Counted from the stretch's first letter, positions 19,691 through 30,482 are shown. The stretch: 64,000 nt of DNA from Rhabdophis nuchalis (GCA_039707465.1 CM077648.1:17109619-17173618), one strand, 5' to 3'. Notes: a model not told the origin generated them from the letters alone. Numbers and translations are program-made.

Positions 19691-20212
19691 GTATTATCTT
19701 ATTTAGATACTGCAAAGTTTTTAACCCTTGGTGAGTGGGTCCTTGATGAGTGGGCAGCCATAGAAAATAAATGATTGACAGAATATTTTAAGATCTGGGA
19801 TAAATTTTATTGATGGTTGGGATATAAAAGGAAAAGCCCAAAATAGGCATGAGTTCAAGATCCATAGAATGGAGATTAGAATTACGTATGAAATCATAAA
19901 TGTTAGAATGCACAAGCTAAACACAAACCAATACGGCTGGAAATAGGTTACTTTTTTCTTTTTTGTAAATACAGTATGGATCAAATGTTAAAAAAAAACC
20001 AGGGTGGCTATAATGTACAACTGAATATCTTAGCATGTATGGCATAGATTCTGCCAGAACGGTTTACACTGTGTCCAAAGTTTTAATGTATGTTTAATAA
20101 AAAAAACGAAAATAAATGATTGACTAACTGACTGATTAATTTACTGAATGTGTAACAATGATAATATGTCCTAGGCTAAATCTGGATTTTTTTTAATTTC
20201 ATTTTATCTTAG

Positions 20213-20290
20213 AGCTCAGATATGAGTCCTGCCACCAGTACCAACTCCCTTCCTGTTAGCCCACTTACCGAAGAGCCATTGCCATTCAAG
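20213..20290 (+). CDS. CCSER1: CCSER1 internal exon A (coiled-coil serine-rich protein 1)
   Basis: A 78-bp, 26-codon, phase 0/0 exon between a good acceptor (T-rich tract, ...tatcttag) and a donor (AAG|gtaaat). It reads SSDMSPATSTNSLPV followed by SPLTEEPLPFK. From memory of the human protein, this is the CCSER1 segment ADMSPASSTTSLPVSPLTEE plus PVPFK, and the next visible exon (57541) continues it without a gap. The Ser/Pro-rich segment joins the central region to the C-terminal coiled coil. CCSER1 is a cytoplasmic protein linked to cell division; its human gene spans a common fragile site and has very long introns. No other gene is expected to share this stretch; the paralogue CCSER2 differs here. 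Confidence 0.9.
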
Positions 20291-20974
20291 GTAAATCTAT
20301 TTAATCTTGATCATCAACATCAGCTTTATCATCATCATCATCATAGCTTAATAGTACTTGATTTAAAGACAGGCATGCTCTTTAAATGTCATCACTACTG
20401 CTACATTTTTGTGGAAAATACGACATACTCAAAATGATGAATGAAGCGATAAAAGGAAACGTCCATGTCTTTAGGGCTACACATAGACATGGATTTTTGT
20501 GTGAGGGATTTGTGCGCGTATATTAGGGCAGTAGTGCTGGGTAATATATTCAACCAAAAATCACGTATTTGTCTCTACTGTATATATGGAGCTATGTGCA
20601 CAGCGGGAGCTTAATCTAAAATCATATTTTATACATGATAAAATCATATTTTATGCCAAGGCAATGGTATAAAATACATGGTATAAAATCTGTCTTTATG
20701 TGAGTACAGAGGGTGTAATATTACTGCAGTCACTATGTAAATTATGCAAAGTGATGTTGGCATCTCAAAAGACTATGGAGAATGAAGGATGCCAATGCAA
20801 AGTGGTAACACACCATAATTAACCTGACTCCCATTTTTATTCATTGGTAACCCCACCTTTATTATTTTTGTAAATGACACAAGACGATGAATATACCTAC
20901 TATAATATTACTTCCTTCTCCTATTCTCCCGTCCGCGACAACTCTATGAGAGTTGCCATCTGGCCTTAATTTTT
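20291..20974. other. CCSER1: intronic sequence 3' of exon A, nothing recognised
   Basis: A short (ATC)n run at 20331-20343. No other repeat family or exon recognised. Confidence 0.4.
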
Positions 20975-21830
20975 TGTTTTTTTTAAAAAAAAAATTTTTT
21001 TAAACATAACATAAAAATCCTTCATCTCACATGTTATAGAAAGTGTATCTACTGATTACAAAATATTTTCCTACATCTCTTCGATATTCATCAAAGTTTC
21101 ATATTATTTCAAGTATATCACGTCAAATATATTTATAACCGTTATCTTTTTCATGCCTTCCTTAATTAATTATAATTCTATTATATGTCCTTCATTTTAA
21201 AACATACCAATAAAAACTTAGAACATAATAATAATAATAATTTAATTTATAAACTGCTCTCTCTCCCCGAAGGGACTCGAGGCGGTGTACAGGGAATTTA
21301 AAAATACATGTATAAAACCACAAACATAATACAATATTAAAATGAATTAAACTAAAACCCTGCGCTAAAATCCCATATTAAAACTAAAACTAAACCCCTA
21401 AAAACCCTAAAAACAGTTCAATTACCCCAGGCCGGCCAAGCAGAAGAAGTGTGTTTTTAATTTTTGACGGAAGGAGCGGAGGTCCGTAGTTGTTCTAATT
21501 TCGGGGGAAGGTCGTTCCAGAGGGTTGGGCCCGCCACAGAGAAGGCCCTTCCCCTGGGCGTCGCCTGCTGGCATAGCCTAGTGGACAGCACCCGGAGAAG
21601 TCCCTCTCTGTGGGAACGAATCGGCCGCAGGGATGTATGGGGCAGGATGCGATCCCGCAGATAAGCCACATGTTGGCATCATATTTGTTAATTCTACTAT
21701 CCTCCAAAATCATTATTCCCTGTAGTCTATTTTAACCATACATCAATAATATTCACTCATCTCCTTTAATAAATACTATTCAGTATTCATTTCCAATTAC
21801 CACTTATAACTATATATAAACATTAGATAA
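20975..21830 (-). mobile_element. possible L1-like AT-rich LINE remnant, split by an L2 end
   Basis: Begins with a T/A-rich tract at 20970-21005 and continues as pyrimidine-poor AT-rich sequence on both sides of the L2 at 21225. The similarity in style to 18241-18720 is the only basis; no protein motif was recognised. Confidence 0.25.
21225..21664 (-). mobile_element. L2-type LINE 3' end (440 bp), (ATT)n tail
   Basis: The - strand frame (21457-21669) gives RDRILPHTSLRPI, SHREGLLRVLSTRLCQ, RGRAFSVAGPTLWNDLP and a stop after VKN. The 3' UTR has 'ccgcctcgagtccctt' and an (ATT)5 tail. The 5' breakpoint is just after 'tatctgcggg' (- strand), nearly the same as at 13604 and 61118. Confidence 0.9.
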
Positions 21831-21845
21831 GTAATTTGACTGGCC

Positions 21846-21932
21846 TTAATCTTTATGGTAGGATTAGAACCCACAGTCTCCCAATTTCTAGTCTGGTGCT
21901 TTAACCACTAGACCAATCTCAGTAGGATGACC
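21846..21932 (-). mobile_element. tRNA-derived SINE head, fragment
   Basis: On the - strand: 'tggtctagtggttaaagcacc' (A-box-like) and 'gtgggttctaatcctacc' (B-box-like). No LINE-like tail is clear, so only the tRNA-related part is called. Confidence 0.5.
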
Positions 21933-22605
21933 CAGGAATCTTATGGGTCAGTTGCTGGTTCCAGCACTTCGGTCTCCGAGTGCAGATTATATTAGTGGGC
22001 TTTTTTTAAAAAAAAATATTAAACCTTAAAAAATCCAATCCTTTTAAAATTGCTTTTGACTTGAGAGCTGCCTGGTATATCTATCCAAAGTCTAAATTGT
22101 TCAGATTTTAGAAAGCCATTAGCCGTATAATTGAAAAATGGTTCCGTCCCAGGCACAAAATTCCATTCTTTATCCATTGGAGAACACTGTGAATAGGGCC
22201 CAAGGAAAAAAAAAATGGAGCTTCTTTAGAAGAAACTCTAGTTGAGATACTTGCAAATGCAATGCAAGTTACTGGAAGCAGAAACATTTTGGTGAGCCGT
22301 CAACAGACAAGATTAGGGTCATGTTTTGTGGTTTCCAGTTCCTAGTTCGATTCAGTGCCTAGACCTCAAAACTCTCTTCTTGTTTGATATTATATAGCTT
22401 TATACCCTCTGTCTGAGAATATTTGTTACTTTGTTAGGCACTAGAAATCTGGGCATTTCCACCCTGTGTTTTTTGGATACATTACTTATCACATTTATAT
22501 ATTTCTTTTTTCCCCCTACAAATTGAATTCAAGTTAGCGTCTGTGTTGTTTCAGTGAATGTTTGTTCCCAAATACTGGCACAAAATGTGTTCAAATATTG
22601 GAGAG
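21933..22605. other. intronic sequence, nothing recognised
   Basis: No supported feature seen. Confidence 0.4.
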
Positions 22606-22672
22606 GAAGGGAGGGAGGGAGGGAGGGAGGGACGAAGGGTGGGAGGATAAATGGATGGATGGATGGATGGAC
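22606..22672. repeat. (GGGA)n and (GGAT)n microsatellites
   Basis: About six GGGA units (22609-22632) and, after 'cgaagggtgggaggataaa', five GGAT units (22652-22671). Confidence 0.9.
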
Positions 22673-22679
22673 GGACAGA

Positions 22680-23580
22680 AGGAAGACAATAATTTAATGG
22701 AAGGCAAAGAAAAGTCTGCCATTTGCTGTTCTAAGACAAAAAAGAAAAGATTTTAAAAATCAAAATCAAATGTGTTTTCATTGTAGCCTCAATGGTCATT
22801 TTAAGTCTTAACTGTTTTTGAACAAAATGTGTCTTTTCCTAAGAAAACACTACAGTCGGGCTCCAGGGAGAGTCAGATATATCTCTGAGAGCCAGCACCA
22901 TTAAGTGGAAATAAAAGTAATATAAAATGCAACAGTTTTTCTTATTGCTTTCCTCCTCGCTCCAGGATAGAACAATATTGTCTCAGCAGTAATGTGATGG
23001 AATGATTTGATATGCAATAACCCCTTCCAAATGCTGTCAGTCTGTAATATTGGCTTCTGATGACAAGAGGTGTATTACTCTGACCAACCCAATTGTCATG
23101 CTTCCCATCTTCCTGCTTGCTTGAAGTGAACACAAATGTTTACATTGATAATTTGCTTTGCTGGGGCAGTGCTGAGAATGGTCATGTCACTAAACAGGAC
23201 ACAAGGATGGCTCTCTGGGAGAACGGACGGCCTTTTTATAATTCAGAGTTGAATCTGAAATAAGCCAGCTATCTTTTCTGAAAAAAAAAATACATTCTAA
23301 GGGAGAAAGTGACATTCCGCAGATTTTACAATGCCCTTTTCTATTCCAAAGACAGAAGTGTGCGTATACGAGTTACATAATATTGAATATTCTTTTATTT
23401 TCTTCTTTATACAATTTATTATTTCTTTTCATGAGGGGTCCTTGGTAATCTCTGAACTGGATTGTTTTCTTGCAGATGGTTCATTACCCAATCTAGGTAA
23501 CATCATTAGTGCTAGTAAATAGTGCTGTTTGTTGTCAATTTATAGTCTGGTGACTTGTCTGTCAGTGTTGGTGAAAGCAG
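22680..23580. other. intronic sequence, nothing recognised
   Basis: No supported exon or repeat family seen. Confidence 0.4.
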
Positions 23581-23582
23581 TC

Positions 23583-23930
23583 TTAGAGATTCCTTGGTTG
23601 GGCTGTTGGGCTGTTCGCTTTGTTGACAATTTCTTGTTTAGGATAGTGTTTATATATAGGATAGTGTTGGTCTGACGTTAACCTTGGAGTTAATCTATGC
23701 TGATCCGAGTGCTGATTAATGTTAGAGAGGTACTGGAGTCTTTTTCTCTTTTGTGCTGGTTGATTGTCTCTTTTGCATAGTCTATAGATGTTGTTGATGT
23801 GTATGTGTCTGTTGATGGCTGAATTGTCAGAGTGACAGGCTTCTAGAAATTCCCTGGCATTTTTGGACTTGGCTTGGTCTAGGATGGTCACATTTTCCCA
23901 ATTGAAACCATGGTTAAATCTGTCTATATG
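23583..23930 (-). mobile_element. Penelope-like element, C-terminal fragment
   Basis: The - strand reads FNHGFNWENVTILDQAKSK then NAREFLEACHSDNSAINRHI, followed by degenerate low-complexity sequence. The 'HxFxWexVxILDxaxxxxaREflEaxxSxxxSINRHI' pattern is typical of the region at and after the GIY-YIG endonuclease of Penelope-like retroelements. The catalytic GIY-YIG part itself is not present, so this is a truncated copy. Confidence 0.6.
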
Positions 23931-24253
23931 TTATATACAAAAGGAAAAAAAAAATACAAAGAATTGGCTTCCAATCTTTACAGTGCTTATAAGTACAATT
24001 ATGAATCTATTTCTTTCTCTAAAGTTAAATCATAATAACAGGGTTGGAAGGGACCTTGGAGGTCTTCTAATCCAACCCCCTACTCAAGCAGAAGACCCTA
24101 TACTATTTCAGACTAATGGCTGTCCAATCTCTTCTTAAAAACTTCCAGTGATGAAACATTCACAACTTCTGAAGGCAAGCTGTTCCACTAGTTCTCACTG
24201 TTAGGAAAATTCTCCTTAGTTCTAGATTGGTTTTGTCCTTGATGAGTTTCCAT

Positions 24254-24549
24254 TTATGACTATAACCACGTTGCTTATATCTTTACAATTTATATTGTTT
24301 TATTTGTTCCTAGTATGATTTGATTGCTTATTAGTAACCTATGACTATCACTAAGTATTCTATCTTATGATTCTTTATGAATAGATTTTATTTTTCTTTA
24401 TGTACACTGAGAGCATCTGCACCAAAGACAAATTCCTTGTGTGTCCAACCACGCTTGGCCAATAAAAAATTCTATTCTATTCTATTCTATTCTACCCTAC
24501 CCTACCCTACCCTACCCTACCCTACCCTATCCTATCCTATCCTATCCTA
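24254..24549 (+). mobile_element. LINE 3' UTR family with AATAAA and pentamer tail, copy 1
   Basis: Carries 'gagcatctgcaccaaagac', 'aaattccttgtgtgtccaa' and 'cttggccaataaaaaattc', then TATTC x5, TACCC x7 and TATCC x5. Two more copies occur at 56255 and 62515 with tails CCTAT and TATTC. The parent LINE clade is not identified from the 3' end alone; a CR1/L3 relative is my guess. Confidence 0.65.
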
Positions 24550-24552
24550 TCC
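24473..24552. repeat. (CTATT)n-(CTACC)n-(CTATC)n compound microsatellite
   Basis: Three pentamer types in blocks forming the tail of the element above. Confidence 0.95.
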
Positions 24553-24715
24553 ATTGCTTCTTCTCTGGCCTTTTGCTGTTTTGGAAAAGACGTTGACTCC
24601 ATCTTCTTTGTGGCAGCCCTTCAGATATTGGAACACTGCTATCATGTTACCCATAGTCCTGACATCATGGCTCTCCTTTTTCTATATTCTATCCTATGTA
24701 ATAGTCAAAGCCATA

Positions 24716-25229
24716 AACTATGAGTTCTTTTTTTCCTGCTTTATGCAAAAATTCCACCCGGGGTTTCCAATCTGCAATAAATGAAGATATGATCTTTTTT
24801 TTCCCTAGTCAACAAATCAGTTTGGCCTTGCAGCCACTTTCAGAATGCAAACTTCCTGGCATTTAGGCTAGGAGGGTAAGTGAGCTCTGTTGTTCTTTTT
24901 GCGTACACTGGAAATCTTGTCTGTGACCTTGGACATTATGGATTGGTTTGCATACACTGTTGTTTTTAACTTTTCATGTTGCACGGAATCACTACCGAGA
25001 GATGGATAGCCATATATATTGTGCAATAAATAAATGCGTAAAAGGCTGTGTGTACAGTTGGAATGTCCTATTTCATTCCATTTAAATTTGGAACAAGTTG
25101 GCCTGTTTATCTGCACCTCAGAAAATTGTTTGGCTTATACTAATCCCACATAAATTAAATAAGAATCCAGGTAGGTAAAAGATTTCTTTTCACAATCTAT
25201 CCACTCCTACATAGTGATCATACTGTATT
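24716..25229. other. intronic sequence, nothing recognised
   Basis: No supported feature seen. Confidence 0.4.
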
Positions 25230-25285
25230 CTATAGAGCAAGGGTCAGGAACCTTTTTGGCTGAGAGAGCCAGCAACGCCACATAT

Positions 25286-25348
25286 TTTAAATTTTATTTA
25301 TTTATTTCAATTTATATAACCGCTCCTTCTCCATCGAAATGGACCCAT
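25286..25348 (-). mobile_element. very short L2 3'-tail fragment inside hAT
   Basis: 'tttatttatttatttcaatttatataaccgctccttctccat' is the final ~60 bp of the L2 3' end. Neither side continues into L2 coding sequence. Confidence 0.55.
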
Positions 25349-26339
25349 GTAATTCCGTGAGAGCCATACAATATGTTGAAACAGTAATGAGGGTTTTAAG
25401 TTCTTGACACTAATATGGCGTCCGCAGGGCGAGGAGCTCGTGAGGTCAAAGAAAAGGAAAAGTCAATGTCCAAAGTTAAAAACAGCGCTTAAATTCCAGA
25501 GAGAAAAAGTTTCTTGTAATCAATTCTCATATAAAAGAAGGCACGCGTTGGGAGAAACCCCAAAATTCACTTGCGTTGATTTTTCAATAAATTTTCCAAG
25601 CTTGTAACAATGAAGGACTGTCTACATGTTGAAAAGAGAAAGTTCTCACCGGGAACAAAAACAAAGAAGCGCCATGTTTCCCCGCCTTTGGTGGTCAGGG
25701 GAACTAGTGAAAGTCATTTTTCTTGCTACAAAACTCAGATACAAAGTAACAACGGCTAATCCACATTTAGTAAGCTTCCAGTCTCAGTTATTCAAAATCG
25801 GATGTTACTTTCTCTCTCTCCCCGAGCCCCGGGGGTGTTTTAAGATGCTGCTTGATCTCCGAGGGTTTTTTTTTTCCAACCCCCCCCCCCTCCATTCTTC
25901 TTTCCTTAAAAGAACTGAATGCATCAAAATCTCAGAATTAACTCACAAACCAAACAGCCGACCAGAAAGCCTCGGTGCTTTCTGCAGCCCCGGATTTCAG
26001 CCTGCTTCTTCATTGTCTGTTGTTCTGGCGCTCCATTTGCAAAGGGGACTTCCCCCCCCCCCCGCATTTTGCTCTCCAACTCCTGGGACGAGGCGGGTGC
26101 GACCCCCCCCGACAACTGTGGGGTGGGGGTCTCCCGCAAGCTGTCCGTCCGGTTAGGGGGCTCTTTCGCAAAGCCCCCAAGCGCCCGAAGGCACCGCTGG
26201 GGAGACAAGCGGCGGACGAGTCAAGGACCCATCTGTTGCCTCCGGGAGCCGGAAGCGATCTCCCATACAATATGTTTAAAACTAAATACAAGTAAACATT
26301 TGCATTTTATTTAAGACCAACACTTTTAAAGTAAGATAA

Positions 26340-26610
26340 GTCTCTTAATTCTTTTTCTTTCTTTTTCTTTCTCTCTCTTTTTCTGTGTGTCTCTCTCCTC
26401 CCTTCCTTTCTGTCACTCTGTGTATGTGTGTGTGTCTGTCTTTCTGTCTCTCACTCACTTAATCACTTACTCTGTGTGTGTATGTGTGTTTGTGTCTGTC
26501 TGTCTCTCACTCACACACTCAATCACTCACTCGCTATGTGTCTCTCTGTGTGTGTGTGTGTTTCTGTCAGTCTCTCTCTGATTCCCTCCCTCCCTTCCCC
26601 CCCCTCTCTG
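26340..26610. repeat. CT/GT-rich low-complexity block
   Basis: Interleaved (TCTC), (TGTG) and 'tcactcac' runs with unit 'tgtgtgtgtctgtctgtctctcactcac' repeated three times at about 60-bp spacing (26410-26590). Confidence 0.85.
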
Positions 26611-26648
26611 TGCCTGTCTTGTCTTCCGGCCACAGCCCCACTCCATGG

Positions 26649-27053
26649 AACACATAGCCCCGCGCGCGCCGCACAATTACAGCCCAGAGCAGGACCACAC
26701 CCCCTCTCCCAACTGGTCCTTCCTTGCTCGGAGGGCTTCGGAGGGAAGCTTCTGCAGAAGCCCAGGTGAGTGAGAACAACTTCCCACCGTTACGAATTCT
26801 CCAAGGCTGTAATTGTATGGGCTGTGCGCGCGCACCTATGTTTTCCACGGCATGGAGCACCGGCCATGGAAAACATAGGCGCATGCCCACAGCCCATACA
26901 ATTATAGCCTCGGAGACTTCGTAATGGCAGGAAGTTGTTCTCACTCGGCTGGGCTTCTGCAGAAGCTTCCCTCTGAGCAAGGAAGGACCAGTTGGGAGAG
27001 GGGCTGTGGTCCTGCTCCGAGCTGTAATTGTGCGGTGCGCACACGGCTATGTT
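26649..27053. repeat. ~405-bp palindrome within hAT
   Basis: Left arm 26649-26855 and right arm 26860-27053 are inverted copies around 'agca'. Matching landmarks: 'gcacaattacagc' / 'gctgtaattgtgc', 'ggaccacac' / 'gtggtcc', 'tccttccttgctc' / 'gagcaaggaagga', 'cttctgcagaagc' in both arms, 'cctatgttttcca' / 'tggaaaacatagg'. Arms differ at many single bases, so the duplication is not new. Confidence 0.85.
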
Positions 27054-27144
27054 ATTTATATAGATTTGTCTTCGAGCCAGATGCAGCCATCAAAAGAGCC
27101 ATATCTGGCTTGCGAGCCATAGGTTCCCGATCCCTGCTATAGAG

Positions 27145-27777
27145 CATTGATGGTGAACCTTTTTTGCCTCGGATGCCAAAAGCACACATGTGCGTGCTAT
27201 CGCACACGCTCACGTACCCACCACCCATAATTTAATGCCTCCCAGTGCCATGCCCCATGCGCATGCAACCTCCTCCCCACACATGAATGCATGGTTTTCT
27301 TGGAGACTGGGGAGGGCAAAAACGGCCTCCCTTACCCCCCTGGAGATTCTCTGGAGGCTGGAAATGGCCCGTTTTCTGACCTGATGTGCCCAGTAGGTCC
27401 GTTTTTCACCCTCCCCAAGCTCCGGAGGGCAGAAAATGGGCCAACACCGAAACTGAAAGTTTGGGAATGGACTTCCATGTTGCCCATTGGGCTGTTTTTC
27501 TCCCTCTGGAAGCTTCAGGAGGCTTCCCTAAAACCTCCAGAGGGCGAAAAACAGCCCAACACGCAAAACAGAAGTCCATTCCATGAACTTCTGGTTTGCG
27601 CATTGGATGGTTTTTTGCCCTATGGAAGCTTCAGGAATGCCTCTGGAGGGCAAAAAAAGGCCGAAAATTAAGGCTGAAAATCAGATGGCCAGCGCGCGCG
27701 CGCGTGCTGGAGCTAACAGAGCAACGCCTTGCATGCCGTCACAAATGGCTCCGCGTGCCATAGGTTCGCCATCACGG
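27145..27777 (+). mobile_element. hAT-type MITE, copy 3, abutting the large hAT
   Basis: Same family as 134 and 37933: CATTGATGG...CCATCACGG. It starts immediately after the CTATAGAG copy that ends the preceding hAT; its own right flank is TTGCAGAG (27778-27785), 5 of 8 with all differences transitions. Internal units 'ggcttccctaaaacctccagagggc' repeat with the terminal parts of copy 1. Confidence 0.75.
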
Positions 27778-27785
27778 TTGCAGAG

Positions 27786-28093
27786 TATTCATTCCCAAGA
27801 CAGATCAGCTGTACTGCTGCTAAGGAATTCCTTGGCACCTTCCAAGTCTTGTTAAATCTCATAGGCTGATGTAAAAGTGAAACATCTGCCACTACCTAGA
27901 ACTGAACTCTCAAACTTTGGAGTGGGCAGGTTGTAGAATAGAAGGTGCAGTATGTTTTCAGACCAAGGGTCCTGATTGGCTCTTGAGTGGGAATGTAGGG
28001 GCTATGTGTCAAAAAGTAGGTGAAGAAGCAGCTAGAATTAAAGTAACAAATATGTTTGACGTGGTTTAATTTTAGATGAAATTTTATGTTGAA
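27786..28093. other. intronic sequence, nothing recognised
   Basis: No supported feature seen. Confidence 0.4.
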
Positions 28094-28275
28094 TGGCATG
28101 ATAGTCTAGTGGTGAAGATGCTCACCGCCCACTCAGAAAGTTGAGAGTTCAATCTTAGGAGAAGGCAGGTGTTTCTCTTTTAGGGCACAAAACAAAAATA
28201 TCTGCTGCCAACTCCATGTAGGCATCTGGAAGGGCGTCCAGCCAATAAAATTCAAGATTTATTATTATTATAGCT
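28094..28275 (+). mobile_element. tRNA-derived SINE, second type
   Basis: Head 'gatagtctagtggtgaagatg' (A-box-like) and 'gttgagagttcaatctta' (B-box-like). The body ends 'catctggaagggcgtccagcc' and an (ATT)4 tail. Distinct from the SINEs at 29031 and 32187. Confidence 0.6.
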
Positions 28276-28725
28276 CCATTCAGTCTCGCACCTCTCTGAC
28301 TCTACCCCGAAGTAACACACTACAGGGTCATAAAAATAAGGATTTCCACTTTCTTACATCTCATGCAATTAAGAATGTTCCACTTCCAGAAGTCCTTACC
28401 ATTGCTAACTTTCCTTGCCCTCTGCTTCTGAATTAAACTTACTTGCCAGCCTGGCTTCCTAACTGGCAGTTATTTTCAGGGTTATTACCACAATAAATCA
28501 ATCAAGCTAATCTTGTATTTGTAAAGCCAATCCACATTTAAACCACAAAAGTAAACTGAGTGGAAAAATAACATCTGAAGCAATAAAGTGAATTGAAATG
28601 TCAAGCGCTGACCAAAGTCAAAAGCTGAACATTTCAAAATAGCAAAGATTCTGATGAGCTGAGAAGTGATGGATAATCTTCTCAAATTGTTCTTTGTTAG
28701 ATTTACATTCTGACTTTTCTCCAGG
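28276..28725. other. intronic sequence, nothing recognised
   Basis: No supported feature seen. Confidence 0.4.
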
Positions 28726-28726
28726 A

Positions 28727-28769
28727 ATTGGATGGATGGATGGATGGATGGATGGATGGATGGATGGAC
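28727..28769. repeat. (GGAT)n microsatellite
   Basis: Ten GGAT units, ending GGACAGACAGAT. Confidence 0.95.
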
Positions 28770-29030
28770 AGACAGATTATCTCCCTCCATTCCAAAACAC
28801 TGTGGAATATGTTGGGTTAAGAAGGAGGCACCAAGTGAGCTTCTCTGGCTCAAGCTGGACCAAAATGGTTCTCCCTGCTCCTAATCCAACATTTTAAGCA
28901 CTATAGCATCCTGCTTTCAGTGATTTTGCCACATCAAAACCTAAACACCAGAAGTTCTGACTTTGCCAAGCATAGCTGACTTGGAAGGAATGACTGAACA
29001 CAATATACTCAAGTGTGCTGTATCTTCATA

Positions 29031-29417
29031 AGGAGCGTGGTGGCTCAGTGGCGAACAATTAATTTAATTTATTACATTTATAAACCGCCCCCTCTCCCCA
29101 AAGGAGAGCTTGTTGATCAGAAAGGTCAACAGTTTGGCGGTTCAAATCCCTAACGTCGTATAATGGAGTGAGCTCTTGTTACTTGTCCCAGCTTCTGCCA
29201 ACCTAGCAGTTTGAAAGCATATACAAATAGAAAAATAGGGACCACTTTGGTGGGAAGGTAGTGTTCTGTGCACCTTTGGCGTTTAGTCATGCCAGCTACA
29301 TGACCATGGAGATGTCTTCGGACAGTGCTGGCTCTTCAGCTTTGAAACGGAGATGAGCACTGCCCCCTAGAGTCAGCAACGACTAGCACACATGTGCAAG
29401 AGGAACCTTTACCTTTA
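29031..29417 (+). mobile_element. Sauria-type tRNA/BovB SINE, split by an L2 tail
   Basis: A box TGGCTCAGTGG, B box GGTTCAAATCC, body 'cccagcttctgccaacctagcagtt' and a BovB-like 3' end ('agagtcagcaacgactagcac...aacctttacc'). About 50 bp of L2 3' end (29055-29106) replaces the bases between the A box and 'gagcttgttgatcag'. Confidence 0.85.
29055..29106 (-). mobile_element. very short L2 3'-tail insertion in SINE
   Basis: 'aatttaatttattacatttataaaccgccccctctccccaa' is the last ~50 bp of an L2 3' UTR plus A-rich tail on the - strand. It is accompanied by loss of about 9 bp of the SINE. Confidence 0.65.
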
Positions 29418-30436
29418 TATTGTATCTTGCCTAGTTCTTTTTACACATATTACTAATTTGTCATTCAGGAAAGGCGACAAACAGATAAAAGAAGCATGGA
29501 AGAGTAGAATGCTCAAACAGAATGTAAGCATTAGAGATTTGCAACTATCTGAACTTTCCAACCCCTGATATTCCCAACGGTCATTGTGTTCTTTAACAAG
29601 TGGGAACTTTGAATATGTTTTGCCACATACCCTTCTACCCCCAGAGACTCAACCTTTATGCAAAAGTTTACAAAGTCTAGCAGTTTCGGTATAATAAGTA
29701 ATGCGAACTCTGGTGTAACAACAAAGGTGTATATGAACATTCAAGGAAAAAGCATATATAAAGTATCATGCATTTTCCAATATTTCTTAAGAGTGATTTT
29801 ATTTTCAAGTGAGGGAGGAGCAGCCATAATTGATTTAGGAGTTAGATCTTCCTTTCCAGCCGTTAGCTGTTTCTATCTGTCATGTGCACCGAAAGCCAAG
29901 TTTTTGAGATCTTAGGGAGTCTTTTCTCCTTTCTGAATGGAAGGAAGAGAGAAATGGCTTTGGGAGATGGGCTAAACAGCTTACTGTGTCAGAAAATCAC
30001 AAAGCAGATGTGTGTTTGAAGTACAAGAGGATGCAGATTATCCTTACTATCTGTACATTGCAGCAGAATTCAAAATGCTGCTTTGTGAATCAGACCTGGA
30101 GAGTTAGCACAGGAGATGGGAAAATGAAGTTGCCACCTGCTGTCCTGCCCTTTTCGTCCATGCCTAAGGAATCCTTCAATGGCTTCATAGACTCATCTAT
30201 GCCATTGTCCTTGAGCTGCAACCTTGGAGAAGTTAGATATACATCTGTCCTGTCTGCTTTCCAAATATTTGAAAGGGGTGGCACTGTAGATCTGTGTGGT
30301 TCTGATTTATGCTTTGTTCATGGTAGGTTATTTACTTGGATGACAAAGATTTACAACCCTTCCTAGCCAATGAAACTCAATTTTCCAAAACTGCTGTTGT
30401 TGTTAGCTTAGAAATTAATGCAGAAGGATGAAAGTA
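29418..30436. other. intronic sequence, nothing recognised
   Basis: A 126-codon open frame at 29986-30366 has no recognised motif, no splice context and no family resemblance. Confidence 0.4.
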
Positions 30437-30482
30437 AGAGGAGGAGGAGGAGGAGGAGGAGGAGGAGGAGGAGGAGGAGGAG
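30437..30482. repeat. (GGA)n trinucleotide microsatellite
   Basis: About 14 GGA units. Confidence 0.95.

Larger units (their letters stand above)
1..20212 (+). other. CCSER1: CCSER1 intron upstream of exon A (partial)
   Basis: Intronic by inference, since the acceptor at 20211-20212 belongs to an internal exon. The preceding CCSER1 exon was not found in this window. The polypyrimidine tract 'ttttttttaatttcattttatcttag' precedes the acceptor. Confidence 0.7.
24033..24715 (-). mobile_element. CR1-type LINE 3' end, split by another insertion
   Basis: 24033-24253 is the CR1 3' UTR and C-terminal region on the - strand ('gggttggaagggaccttgg', 'cttaaaaacttccag', 'ccttgatgagtttccat'). 24550-24715 resumes exactly where it broke off ('ccattgcttcttctctgg', 'gatattggaacactgctatc'). 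The insert at 24254-24549 repeats 'ccat' at both ends. Diverged, non-coding. Confidence 0.8.
25238..27136 (+). mobile_element. large non-autonomous hAT element (1.9 kb) with perfect TSD
   Basis: Inverted ends CAAGGGTCAGGAACCTTTTT and ATAGGTTCCCGATCCCTG. The duplicated target CTATAGAG is perfect at 25230-25237 and 27137-27144. The subterminal 'gagagccag'/'gcgagccat' boxes are typical of hAT. The interior holds a tiny L2 tail (about 25286-25348), a GC-rich block (25800-26260), CT/GT low-complexity DNA (26340-26600) and a ~405-bp palindrome (26649-27053). No transposase homology was recognised in the interior frames (for example 25404-25607, 25626-26156). Confidence 0.8.

Noticed and set aside
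25626..26314. Frames of 131-176 codons in the hAT interior, possible captured gene or transposase
   Set aside because: No transposase or known domain motif; composition follows C-runs and low complexity. Overlapping frames on both strands are equally long.
29531..29915. Overlapping frames of 69 and 85 codons
   Set aside because: No family resemblance or splice sites.
29986..30366. 126-codon frame as a possible single-exon gene
   Set aside because: No motif, no upstream signals, ends without context; length is within chance for this region.
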